The notes under the pieces are model-generated. The model had not been told where the DNA came from and did no database searches. It saw nothing but the letters and a program-made list of their open reading frames with translations. A DNA stretch of 64,000 bases, taken from contig CALXUE010000005.1 in the NCBI GenBank assembly GCA_944391615.1, positions 1-64,000 on the forward strand, written 5' to 3'. The position numbers and the translations under genes were made by a program. Shown piece by piece: positions 52,018-60,881 of the stretch (its first letter is position 1; every line of letters starts with the position of its first letter). This DNA comes from an uncultured Alphaproteobacteria bacterium (GTDB lineage: Bacteria > Pseudomonadota > Alphaproteobacteria > RF32 > CAG-239).

Positions 52018-52719
52018 TCACATTGCGGCTTGAAAACGAATATTATTATCCCTGTAAAACTGCATTAGTTCTGCTAAATATAATTTTTCTTCATAATGGA
52101 TTACGCCGTCTGTGGCACTGATTTTTATTGCCTCGTTGATTAAGTCTTCCAGAATGTCTTCTTCATGGTAGGGCAATTCTTCCAGAGCGCTGTAAAATGC
52201 CGCAACATTTATGGTTTGCGCCTTGATAAATGCTTCAATATATTGACTGCTAAAATTTGAAGCCTTGGCTTGATGTTTTTTTATAAAGTCTACCACCACC
52301 GATATTTTGACGTTTTCTAACTCCGGTCTCATCAGGGCAAAAAACATTAAGACTATTATTTCCGGAACTAAAGGCTGCAAGGTGTTAAAATTATTTTCTA
52401 TTCTGGCTGCTTTTATCTCGTCTTTGGCGCGATTTTCTCTTGCCTGCATGACCTCGTTATAATCATTTATAAATGCCTGAATATCTTTATAATATTTTTC
52501 GGTACTTTTGTCATACAAGTCATAAATATAGTGCGTATCCAAAGCTTTGGTCTTTTTAGAATCGTAGAAATAGACCTTAAAGTAACAGTTCTCCCCTTTT
52601 TGCCAAATTCCTCTGACTGCAATATTTTCTTTTTGCAGGCGGTGATTGATGAATATGTGCGCCTCTATATTATAAAATGACAAAGGGCAAGTTTTTTCTT
52701 CACTCAAAATATCAGTCAT
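52018..52719 (-). CDS. TerB-like protein downstream of mfd
   Basis: The 233-residue protein has a poorly recognised N-terminal half (HIFINHRLQKENIAVRGIW, YFKVYFYDSKKTKALDTHYIY). The helical C-terminal half resembles a TerB/TerB-like (DjlA N-terminal) domain: LPYHEEDILEDLINEAIKISATDGVIHYEEKLYLAELMQFY. Such domains occur in tellurite-resistance and chaperone-associated proteins; the function here is unknown. The start is one base after the mfd stop codon (TAAG-ATG), so expression is coupled to mfd. A typical alphaproteobacterial mfd neighbour is succinate dehydrogenase assembly factor 2, which this is not. Confidence 0.65.
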   Translation of the reverse strand: MTDILSEEKTCPLSFYNIEAHIFINHRLQKENIAVRGIWQKGENCYFKVYFYDSKKTKALDTHYIYDLYDKSTEKYYKDIQAFINDYNEVMQARENRAKDEIKAARIENNFNTLQPLVPEIIVLMFFALMRPELENVKISVVVDFIKKHQAKASNFSSQYIEAFIKAQTINVAAFYSALEELPYHEEDILEDLINEAIKISATDGVIHYEEKLYLAELMQFYRDNNIRFQAAM

Positions 52720-52720
52720 C

Positions 52721-55700
52721 TTACTCCACCATGGCAACTAATTTTGACACGTATTTTTTGATTGTTTCTATACGCAAAGCATAGCTCTCCAAATTCTTTT
52801 CAATAAAGAGTTTTTGGTCTGACCTTACTTTGATTAAACCACCTTGTTTTGCGATAAAGTCTAGCAACTTGTCTGCAGCCTTAAACACATTGTTATGGAA
52901 GCTGATTAAAATTCCCTTCATGCCGGCGTCTATCTTGGCAATATTGGCCTTATAGCACATTTGTTTTATCTCTACGGTTTGCAGTAGATTTTCAACCTCT
53001 TGCGGAATTTTACCAAAGCGGTCGGTTAGCTCCTCTCGCATATTCAAAAGGCCTTCTTTGTCTTGAATATCACCAATGCGCTTATACAGGCCCAAACGCA
53101 CGCCCAAATCTCTGACATAAGTTTCGGGAATCATAATCGGAATACCTGTGGTGATTTGCGGTGACCAATCGTGTAAAGCATCTCCCGAGACAGAAGTTTC
53201 CTGAGCTTTTTCTCCGGTTTTAATCCGCATAATCTCTTCTTCCAGCATGTGTTGATACAAGGCAATACCAACATCTTTGATATGGCCGGATTGTTCCTCT
53301 CCCAAGACGTTGCCTGAGCCTCTGATATCCATGTCGTGGCTGGCCAAAGAAAAACCCGCTCCCAATGTATCGAGTGCTTGCAAGATGCTCAACCTTCTTT
53401 CTGCGACCGGATTTAGGTTCTTTTGCTTGGGTACCGTAAAGTAGCAATAGCCCCTGACCTTAGAACGGCCGACACGTCCTCTTAACTGGTACAATTGTGC
53501 CAAACCAAACATATCAGCTCGATAGACAATCATGGTATTTACGCTTGGCATATCTATGCCTGATTCAATAATCGTGGTGGATAAGAGCATATCTGCCTTG
53601 CCGTCGGCAAAAGAGTTCATCACCTCTTCCAATTTTGCAACCGGCATTTGCCCATGCGCCACCAATATCTTAACATCCGGCACAAGCTCCCTCAATTCCT
53701 TCTCCACTCCGAAAATATCCGACACGCGCGGGCAAACAAAAAATGTTTGGCCGTTACGGAATTTTTCTCTGTATATGGCCTCTTTTATCATCACCTTGTC
53801 AAAAGGCATAACAAAGGTTCGGGCGGCTAATCTGTCAACCGGAGGTGTCGCGATAATACTTAATTGCTTCACGCCGGTTAAGGACATTTGCAGCGTTCTT
53901 GGAATCGGGGTTGCGGTTAAAGTCAAAACATGAATATCTGATTTTAAGGCCTTGATTTTTTCTTTATGGGCGACGCCAAAGTGCTGTTCCTCATCAATAA
54001 TCAGCAACTGCAAATTGGCAAATTTTATATCTTTGGCCAACAAGGCGTGCGTTCCGATAACTATATCAACAGAACCGTTTTCAAGTCCCTCTTTGGTTTC
54101 TTTGGCCTCTTTAGTCGTTACCAAACGCGAGAGCATTTTGACTTTTACGGGAAAGTTTTCCATACGTTTTTTGAAGTTATAATAATGCTGGCGCGCAAGC
54201 AGGGTTGTCGGCACTATCAAGGCCACCTGACCGCCGTTTGCTGCCACACAAAAAGCAGCCCTCAAAGCTACTTCGGTTTTGCCGAATCCGACATCACCGC
54301 AAATTAACCTATCCATCGGAATTCCTCCGGCCAAATCGCCCAACACATCATTAATGGCGTTTTGTTGGTCTTCGGTCTCACTAAATGGAAATTTGGCACA
54401 AAACTCATCATACAGACCTTCCGGCGGGGTAAATATCTCAGCTTTTTTAAGGTGTCTTTCTGCCGCGATTTTAATCAGCTTTTCGGCAATGTCTTTGATT
54501 TTTTCTTTAACCTTGGCTTTTTTGGCCTGCCATGCCATTCCGCCCAAAACATCAAGCTGGGTATTGTCATCTTCCGAACCATAGCGAGACAAAACATCTA
54601 TGTTTTCTACCGGAACAAAAAGCTTGGCATCGTTTGCATATAAAATCTTTAAGCAATCATGCGGCGCGCCTCCGGCCATGATATTTTCAAGCCCCAAAAA
54701 CTTTCCGACACCATGCTCAATATGTACGACCAATTCGCCGATATTTAATGAACCAATATCGGCAATTAAGTCCTTTGAAGTTACCTTTGGTGTTTTGCGG
54801 TGTTGGCGTTCGCCCAAAATATCTTGCTCGGATATCAAACACCAATTCTCACCATTTTTGATATCTGCGGCTGTTCTGAAACCATGTTCCAAGTTCATTA
54901 CAAATAAGACGACTTGTTTCTTTTGAGCTTTGGCTACCGCTTCATCAAAATTTTCGGCAAAGGTCATATCTGCAATGTCATGCTCACTCATCAAAGAAAA
55001 AAGTCGTTCTCTTGAGCCTGCTGAATAACAACAGATTATGCGTTTGAGTTTTTTGTTTTCGTTTAAGTAATTTTTTAGTTCCTCATAAACTTCAGACGCA
55101 TTAATATGCTTGGCGTGCGAAAAATCTCTCCCCGGCAAAACACCAACATTCAGCACTTTATCGCCGCTCGGTGTGCTTAACGGGCTGAAATAAACCGCGC
55201 CGCGGGATGATAATTTTTCAGCCAAAGCTTTGTCATCCAGATAAAATAATTCGGGCGGTATGGGGTGGTAGGTGTCAACCTCGCCCACTGATTTAACCTT
55301 TAAGGCCTCCAATCTTGCATGATAATAATCTGCGATACTGTCGCATTTTGAAACCGCAGCTTCCTCAACATTTTTCCCGACAATGACTTTTGCTCGCGGC
55401 AGATAGTCAAATATGGTGGGTAAAGCATCTTCATAAAACAAAGGAAGCCAGTTTTCCATGCCCATATATTTTTGCCCTGATGATACGGCTTCATAAAGTT
55501 CATCTTTTAAGCCATCTGCTCCAAACAACTCTCTGTATTTTGAACGAAATGTTTTAACCGCATTATTATCTATCACAACCTCGTTCATCACCTGAAAACA
55601 ATAACTTTTTAACTCTCCGGTGGTGCGTTGGCTCATCACATCAAAGGTGCGAATTTTTTCAATGTCTTCATCAAATAAATCTATTCTTAGCGGCTCTTTG

Positions 55701-56224
55701 GTTCCGACCGGAAATATATCCAATATATCGCCACGGACAGCATATTCTCCCGGTTCATAAACCTGCTCAACGCGGTTATATCCATTAATCACCGCATAAT
55801 GAATAAAGTCATTAAAGTTTAGCTTGCCGCCGACTTTTATCTCCCGCATGGCATTTAAAAATATCTTCTTCGGCGGAAGTTTTTGCAAAACGGCACCGAT
55901 ACTGGTTATTATCACGCGTGGCTTTTTAGCCTCCGGAACTTCGGACAACTCCGCTAAAGTTTCTATTCTCTCCGCCACGATATTGGCATTCGGCGAAACA
56001 CGGTCATATGGCACCGTATCCCACGCAGGTAGGCGCAAAACTTTTATCTCGGGGGCGATTTTTGCCAACAATTCCGCCGCGTGCTCCATACTCAAACCGT
56101 CACTTGTGATATATAAAATATCTCTTTCTTGCGAAAGTGCAAAATCTTTAAGTAAAAAAGCATCGTATCCGTCGGATACTGATGACAGGGTTATGTTTTC
56201 CAGTTTGCTGATATCTATTTGCAT
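52721..56224 (-). CDS. mfd: Transcription-repair coupling factor Mfd
   Basis: The 1167-residue protein (E. coli 1148) has the UvrB-like N-terminal module, an RNA-polymerase interaction domain (LVVHIEHGVGKFLGLENI) and a RecG-type translocase. The translocase has Walker A GDVGFGKTEVALRAAF, LLIIDEEQHFGV, TATPIPRTLQ and GRVGRSKVRGYCY. A C-terminal TRCF domain follows (LGVRLGLYKRIGDI). It removes stalled RNA polymerase and recruits UvrA to DNA lesions. It is divergent from recG, with 99 bp between the starts. Confidence 0.96.
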   Translation of the reverse strand: MQIDISKLENITLSSVSDGYDAFLLKDFALSQERDILYITSDGLSMEHAAELLAKIAPEIKVLRLPAWDTVPYDRVSPNANIVAERIETLAELSEVPEAKKPRVIITSIGAVLQKLPPKKIFLNAMREIKVGGKLNFNDFIHYAVINGYNRVEQVYEPGEYAVRGDILDIFPVGTKEPLRIDLFDEDIEKIRTFDVMSQRTTGELKSYCFQVMNEVVIDNNAVKTFRSKYRELFGADGLKDELYEAVSSGQKYMGMENWLPLFYEDALPTIFDYLPRAKVIVGKNVEEAAVSKCDSIADYYHARLEALKVKSVGEVDTYHPIPPELFYLDDKALAEKLSSRGAVYFSPLSTPSGDKVLNVGVLPGRDFSHAKHINASEVYEELKNYLNENKKLKRIICCYSAGSRERLFSLMSEHDIADMTFAENFDEAVAKAQKKQVVLFVMNLEHGFRTAADIKNGENWCLISEQDILGERQHRKTPKVTSKDLIADIGSLNIGELVVHIEHGVGKFLGLENIMAGGAPHDCLKILYANDAKLFVPVENIDVLSRYGSEDDNTQLDVLGGMAWQAKKAKVKEKIKDIAEKLIKIAAERHLKKAEIFTPPEGLYDEFCAKFPFSETEDQQNAINDVLGDLAGGIPMDRLICGDVGFGKTEVALRAAFCVAANGGQVALIVPTTLLARQHYYNFKKRMENFPVKVKMLSRLVTTKEAKETKEGLENGSVDIVIGTHALLAKDIKFANLQLLIIDEEQHFGVAHKEKIKALKSDIHVLTLTATPIPRTLQMSLTGVKQLSIIATPPVDRLAARTFVMPFDKVMIKEAIYREKFRNGQTFFVCPRVSDIFGVEKELRELVPDVKILVAHGQMPVAKLEEVMNSFADGKADMLLSTTIIESGIDMPSVNTMIVYRADMFGLAQLYQLRGRVGRSKVRGYCYFTVPKQKNLNPVAERRLSILQALDTLGAGFSLASHDMDIRGSGNVLGEEQSGHIKDVGIALYQHMLEEEIMRIKTGEKAQETSVSGDALHDWSPQITTGIPIMIPETYVRDLGVRLGLYKRIGDIQDKEGLLNMREELTDRFGKIPQEVENLLQTVEIKQMCYKANIAKIDAGMKGILISFHNNVFKAADKLLDFIAKQGGLIKVRSDQKLFIEKNLESYALRIETIKKYVSKLVAMVE

Positions 56225-56323
56225 TTTTTATGTTCTTAAATGTTTACAACTTTATCTAAAATATATACAATATGGCCATATTAGCAACAAAAAACTTAAA
56301 TTTAGGTGAAAAGAGAATCGTTT

Positions 56324-58405
56324 ATGCGTCCGCAGGTTTTGTTTCCGTTATTCACAGATGTCGCCTCGCTCAAAGGTGTTGGCGCAAATTATGAAAAGCT
56401 CATCAAAAAGCTGTGCGGCGACAAGGTAGTGGATTTGCTTTGGCATTTGCCTTATTCCATGATTGATCGAACCTATCAGCCTAAAATCGCTTTTGCTCAG
56501 GACGGAAAAATTGCCTCTATCAAGGTTAAGGTAAAAGAACATATCGAACCCCAAAGCAAAAAACAGCCCTACAAAGTTATGGTTGAAGATTCTTCGGGTG
56601 AGATGGCTTTGATTTTTTTCAAAGTTTATAAAGATTCTATCAAAAAAAATCTGCCTGTTGGTGAAATGCGCCTCATATCCGGAAAAGTTGAAAGCTTTAA
56701 CGGTTTAAAGCAAATGACGCACCCTGACTATATTGTTAAACTCGAAGATGCAGCCAAGGTTATTGGTTTTGAGCCGGTTTATCCCCTGACGGCCGGTGTC
56801 AGCAACAAGATGCTCCACAAGCTTATTTATCAAGCGTTGCAGCGGGTGCAGGATTATCCCGAATGGTTGGAGCCAAACTTTAAGGCGCAAAAAGGTTTGA
56901 TGAATTTTCGCGAAGCTCTTATCGCCGCTCATTTTCCTAAAAAGATTCAAGACACGGAGGCCTTGTCTCCCTCGCACATTCGTTTGGCTTATGATGAACT
57001 TTTGGCCAACCAGCTAGCCTTGGCTCTCGTACGGCAAAAGGTTAAAAAACAAGCCGGACGCGTTTTGAAAGGTGATGGAAATTTACGGAAAAAAGTATTG
57101 TCTTTGCTCGCATTTGACCTTACCGATGCGCAAAAACGCGTTTTGACTGAAATTTATGCCGATATGGAAGCTCCGTTTCGAATGCTACGCTTGTTGCAGG
57201 GTGATGTCGGCTCCGGCAAAACCATTGTTGCACTGCTTTCGATGCTTAATGCCGTGGAATGCGGAGCGCAGGCGGCAATTATGGCTCCGACCGAAATTTT
57301 GGCCAAGCAACATTTGGAAACAATGCAAGAGCTTTGTTCTAAAATCGGTGTGCGTTGCGAACTCCTTACCGGGCGCGTTAAAGGCAAAGCAAGGCAAAAA
57401 ATTTTAGATGACCTCAAAGAGGGAAAAATCAATATTCTTATCGGAACGCATGCTTTGTTTGTTGATAAAGTGGAGTTTCAAGACTTGGCCTTTGTTGTGG
57501 TGGATGAACAACACAGGTTCGGCGTTCAACAAAGGTTGTCACTTTCAAACAAAGGGCATCAGGCTGATATTTTGGTGATGACTGCAACACCTATTCCCCG
57601 CACGCTCGTTTTGACTGCGTATGGCGATATGGAATATTCCAAAATTGATGAAGTTCCCAAAGGGCGTAAGCCGGTTGAAACAAGCGTGTTGCCTCTTTCT
57701 AAGCTCAATGGCGTGGTTGAGGCTTTAGCCCGAAAATTAGAGCAAGGGTGTCGGGCTTATTGGGTTTGTCCTTTAGTGGAAGAATCCGAAAAAATCGACC
57801 TTGCCGCCGCTGAAGAACGTTTTGAAAGTCTCAAAAAAATTTTTGGTGACAAAGTCGGCTTGGTTCACGGCAAAATGAAAGAAGCCGAAAAAGACGCGGT
57901 GATGGAGCGTTTCAAAACAGGTGAGATTTCGCTCCTTGTTGCCACAACCGTGATTGAGGTGGGCGTGAATGTGCCGGAAGCCACGATTATGATTATCGAA
58001 CATGCCGAGCGTTTTGGTTTGGCGCAACTGCACCAGCTCAGAGGGCGCATCAAACGCGGCTTTCAAGCATCCAACTGTATATTGATGTATGGGTACCCGT
58101 TATCCGAAACATCGCACGCACGTCTGAACATCATGAAAGAGACTGAAGACGGTTTTTTGATTGCAGAAAAAGATTTGGAACTCCGCGGCGGCGGCGAAAT
58201 TCTCGGTAATCGGCAATCTGGCTTTTCCGAATTTAAAATCGCTGATTTAAGCGTTCACAAAGATTTGCTTTATACCGCAAACAAAGATGCCAAAATGATT
58301 GTTGCTCAAGATGCCGCTCTTGCATCTCCCAGAGGGCAAGCCCTCAAAATTTTGCTCTATCTTTTTGAGCAAGATGATGCCGTGCGTACCTACTTGGCCG
58401 GATAA
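56324..58405 (+). CDS. recG: ATP-dependent DNA helicase RecG
   Basis: The 693-residue protein, the same length as E. coli RecG, has a wedge domain with an OB fold (about 60-150). The helicase core contains RLLQGDVGSGKTIVALL, MAPTEILAKQH, VVVDEQHRFGVQQR, ATPIPRTL and a HQLRGRIKRG segment. The C-terminal domain contains RGGGEILGNRQSG. It remodels stalled forks and Holliday junctions. The ATG at 56324 gives the standard start; a GTG at 56306 is less likely. It is divergent from mfd. Confidence 0.96.
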   Translation: MRPQVLFPLFTDVASLKGVGANYEKLIKKLCGDKVVDLLWHLPYSMIDRTYQPKIAFAQDGKIASIKVKVKEHIEPQSKKQPYKVMVEDSSGEMALIFFKVYKDSIKKNLPVGEMRLISGKVESFNGLKQMTHPDYIVKLEDAAKVIGFEPVYPLTAGVSNKMLHKLIYQALQRVQDYPEWLEPNFKAQKGLMNFREALIAAHFPKKIQDTEALSPSHIRLAYDELLANQLALALVRQKVKKQAGRVLKGDGNLRKKVLSLLAFDLTDAQKRVLTEIYADMEAPFRMLRLLQGDVGSGKTIVALLSMLNAVECGAQAAIMAPTEILAKQHLETMQELCSKIGVRCELLTGRVKGKARQKILDDLKEGKINILIGTHALFVDKVEFQDLAFVVVDEQHRFGVQQRLSLSNKGHQADILVMTATPIPRTLVLTAYGDMEYSKIDEVPKGRKPVETSVLPLSKLNGVVEALARKLEQGCRAYWVCPLVEESEKIDLAAAEERFESLKKIFGDKVGLVHGKMKEAEKDAVMERFKTGEISLLVATTVIEVGVNVPEATIMIIEHAERFGLAQLHQLRGRIKRGFQASNCILMYGYPLSETSHARLNIMKETEDGFLIAEKDLELRGGGEILGNRQSGFSEFKIADLSVHKDLLYTANKDAKMIVAQDAALASPRGQALKILLYLFEQDDAVRTYLAG

Positions 58406-58407
58406 AC

Positions 58408-58443
58408 AAACCCCGCCCTTTTTTTGAATTAAGGGCGGGGTTG
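58408..58443. terminator. Hairpin between recG and cassette copy 3
   Basis: AACCCCGCCCTT-(loop)-AAGGGCGGGGTT, a strong GC-rich stem between convergent genes. Only short T runs follow on either side. Confidence 0.7.
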
Positions 58444-58462
58444 GTGCTTATTGGCTTTGAGT

Positions 58463-59827
58463 TTAGAATGCTAGAACTGGGCGGACGTAACCGTTATAGC
58501 CATTCACACGGGTGTAGCTCACGTCACCGTCACTGAACATCAAAAACCACACGCTGTTGGCCGGACCCTCGGAAGAAGACCAATAGTAATCAAAACTAAA
58601 TGTTGTTCCTCCGATTTTTCTTAAGGTTGTATTTAATACATTTTTATTACTATATATTTCATTCAATTCTCCCAAAGCTGGCAGATACCAGTCGCCCGCT
58701 TTTGTTCCGCTTGTAGTGTAATTATACGCATATCCCGCTGCTGGAAAATCCGACAAGTCACTATCATACGCTTTTATCGCCGCCGTGTTCACCTTTCCAT
58801 TGTAGTCTTGTTTAGCTTGGCTTCCATTTGTATAATTCGTTATCCCTGGGATATTATTATGAGATCCCTGCAACCTTATGTAAGTATCACTCAATGCTAC
58901 AGCCAAACGGTTAGGCCCGTTAAATACCACGCCGATTGGCATTTTACCGCTGACAACACTCGCAGAACAAGTCTTGTCTGAATATAATATATCTCCGACT
59001 TTGCAAGCAGTTGATCTATCCGTAAGTTCTATATCTATCTTGTCTTTTGATATAAAATTGATAATCGGCTTAGCTGTTCCTCTGTAGCTTTTTCTTGTAT
59101 TGCTCAAACTTCCTCCCAAGGTTATTTGCCATACATTATTGCTGTCTTGTTCGGATGATGACCAATAATTACCAGACATCTGCGTTCCGCCGATTTTCGC
59201 CAATGTCTCATTTAATGTGTCTTTATTGGTCGATATCGCCTGCAATTCTCCCGCCGCCGGCAGATACCATTGTCCCTGTGATGTACCTGTGGTTGAATAT
59301 AACAATACTTTTTCCATTGATGGATAATAGCCGCCTTGTGATTTTTCATAGTCATAGATGGCTTTGGTGTTGCTAAAACCCTGCCAATCCGCCACTGAGG
59401 TTGATGAATTAGCATAGTTTTGAATGCCGGAAATATCTCCACTCATCCCCCAGGCAAAATTTGTAAACTCATCTTTCGCTATGGCCAAACCATTGGTTAC
59501 ATCAAAGATAACGCCGATTGGCGTTTTGGAGGCTACCACATTGGTATTGCACGACATATCATGATACAAAATATCACCGATTTTACATTTTGCCAACGCT
59601 TCCTGCTGGGCGGTTTGTTCCAGTTTTTCAATCGTGATTTCAAGTTGTGCGATTTTGTCCGCTAGTGTGCAATTCCACGCATTGCCAAACGGGCATTTGA
59701 TGCCGCCTTCGCAGGCAACCGTGCTGTCATAACCCATGGCGCCGCAGGTTGGTGTTTGAATACAGGCCGCTTCCGCCACCCCGCTTATCGCCACCAACGC
59801 CGAACTCATTAATAAAATCTTTCTCAT
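58463..59827 (-). CDS. Secreted protein with two DUF1566/Lcl-like repeats (cassette copy 3)
   Basis: The 454-residue protein has a signal peptide ending GVAEA, the ACIQTPTCGAMGY and KCPFGNAWNC block and a LEITIEKLEQ helix. Two repeats follow, with CKIGDILYHD / CKVGDILYSD, TPIGVIFD / MPIGVVFN, GQWYLPAAGEL / GDWYLPALGEL and YWSSSE in both. The C-terminus NGYNGYVRPVLAF is the closest in the window to a classical DUF1566 end. AGGAGG lies before the ATG. It is co-oriented with, and 15 bp after, the Cys-rich gene. This is the best preserved member of the three. Confidence 0.82.
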   Translation of the reverse strand: MRKILLMSSALVAISGVAEAACIQTPTCGAMGYDSTVACEGGIKCPFGNAWNCTLADKIAQLEITIEKLEQTAQQEALAKCKIGDILYHDMSCNTNVVASKTPIGVIFDVTNGLAIAKDEFTNFAWGMSGDISGIQNYANSSTSVADWQGFSNTKAIYDYEKSQGGYYPSMEKVLLYSTTGTSQGQWYLPAAGELQAISTNKDTLNETLAKIGGTQMSGNYWSSSEQDSNNVWQITLGGSLSNTRKSYRGTAKPIINFISKDKIDIELTDRSTACKVGDILYSDKTCSASVVSGKMPIGVVFNGPNRLAVALSDTYIRLQGSHNNIPGITNYTNGSQAKQDYNGKVNTAAIKAYDSDLSDFPAAGYAYNYTTSGTKAGDWYLPALGELNEIYSNKNVLNTTLRKIGGTTFSFDYYWSSSEGPANSVWFLMFSDGDVSYTRVNGYNGYVRPVLAF

Positions 59828-59842
59828 TTTCTCCTCCGTAAA

Positions 59843-60712
59843 TTAATAATAAACGTCGCAATAACCGCAATAGTCGGTGTAACCTGACTTGCAGCCGGTC
59901 ACATACCATTTGCTTGAACATTCTTCAAAAGAACACACCGCCCCCACCGGACAACTGTCCAACGTGCCTTTGTATTCACACGGGCGGCATGAGCTATACA
60001 TCATATTTGTTCCCGACAAACACGCGCTTGCACCAGCTTGCCCGCCGGTTGAGCCGCAAGATAAATACCCCGTGCAAGGGTTGGGTTTGACTTTATACTT
60101 CAAGCCCGTGCAAGAATTGCATGGCTCTCCGTCCACAACATAACCGTCGGGAACATTGTCTTTAGAATAAGAATAACCATCACAAGAATCACAGGTGCAG
60201 CTGGCATACATCCCGTCACAAGCCTCACCCACACCATAATAAGGGTCTTCACATTTTTTATATCCGCTCGGACAAGCCACTTTGCAGGCGGCATAATAGC
60301 CATCCGCATACAAGCAAGCCTTATCTCCTTCATAACCCTCGGGGCAGTTGGTGATGGTATAACCCTCTTTGATACAATCTTCAGGACCTTTCTTGTCAAA
60401 TTCTTCGGTGTTGTCGTCAGCTCCGCCGCCTCCACCGTGATTGCCGATATCCGAACTTACAAAGTCCAAACCGGCGCAATCACCCGTGTCCATAATCCAA
60501 CAGACTTGGGCTACCTTAACCAAAGATTTTTGATTTTTTGAAACTTGTTGTGGAGATAAACCTAGCTCAAGTGATAAATGTGTGTGAAGTGTGTTGAAAG
60601 GTATAACATCACTCAAGCCATATAACCTCAAAGAACTATCTGCACTTGCCGAACTTATGCCACAGCACAAGCTGACAAAAGCCCCAGACACCAACAAAAA
60701 ACGAGTCTTCAT
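59843..60712 (-). CDS. Cys-rich secreted protein (cassette copy 3)
   Basis: The 289-residue protein has a signal peptide (MKTRFLLVSGAFVSLCCGISSASA) and a mature Cys-rich region matching copy 2. Shared features are VCWIMDTGDCAG, EDCIKEGYTITNCP, CLYADGYYAAC, GYSYSKDNVPDGYVVDG, CLSGTNMMYSSC and a final DYCGYC. The start at 60712 has GAGGAT upstream; a TTG 15 nt earlier overlaps that site. It shares a 76-bp promoter/leader with copy 2. The mature N-terminal segment before VCWIMD is variable between copies and lacks cysteines. Confidence 0.85.
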   Translation of the reverse strand: MKTRFLLVSGAFVSLCCGISSASADSSLRLYGLSDVIPFNTLHTHLSLELGLSPQQVSKNQKSLVKVAQVCWIMDTGDCAGLDFVSSDIGNHGGGGGADDNTEEFDKKGPEDCIKEGYTITNCPEGYEGDKACLYADGYYAACKVACPSGYKKCEDPYYGVGEACDGMYASCTCDSCDGYSYSKDNVPDGYVVDGEPCNSCTGLKYKVKPNPCTGYLSCGSTGGQAGASACLSGTNMMYSSCRPCEYKGTLDSCPVGAVCSFEECSSKWYVTGCKSGYTDYCGYCDVYY

Positions 60713-60735
60713 GATAATAATCCTCAAAAATTACT

Positions 60736-60811
60736 TTATCTCCACGACTCGTATTATAACACAAGAAAAAAAGTCTGTAAATAGAAATTTTCGAGGATTG
60801 ACAAGGGTTTA
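60736..60811 (-). promoter_or_regulatory. Conserved promoter/leader of cassette copy 3
   Basis: Reverse complement of the copy 2 block with only four differences. It carries TTTACA, a 17-bp spacer and TATAAT with an extended TGT, then the ACGAGTCGTGGAGATAA leader. Confidence 0.85.
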
Positions 60812-60826
60812 GGCAATCTTTTTTTG

Positions 60827-60862
60827 CAAAAAAAAACGCCCGCTCTTTGGGAACGGGCTGAA
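60827..60862 (-). terminator. Terminator of the FadL-type porin gene
   Basis: GCCCGTTC and GAGCGGGC stem (one mismatch) followed on the minus strand by a run of nine T residues. Confidence 0.7.
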
Positions 60863-60881
60863 TTTAATGATGAGTTTTATC

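Noticed and set aside
206-60712. Diversity-generating retroelement in this window
   Set aside because: Only possible target-like domains are present. No reverse transcriptase, accessory gene or template repeat was seen, so it is kept as a hypothesis only.
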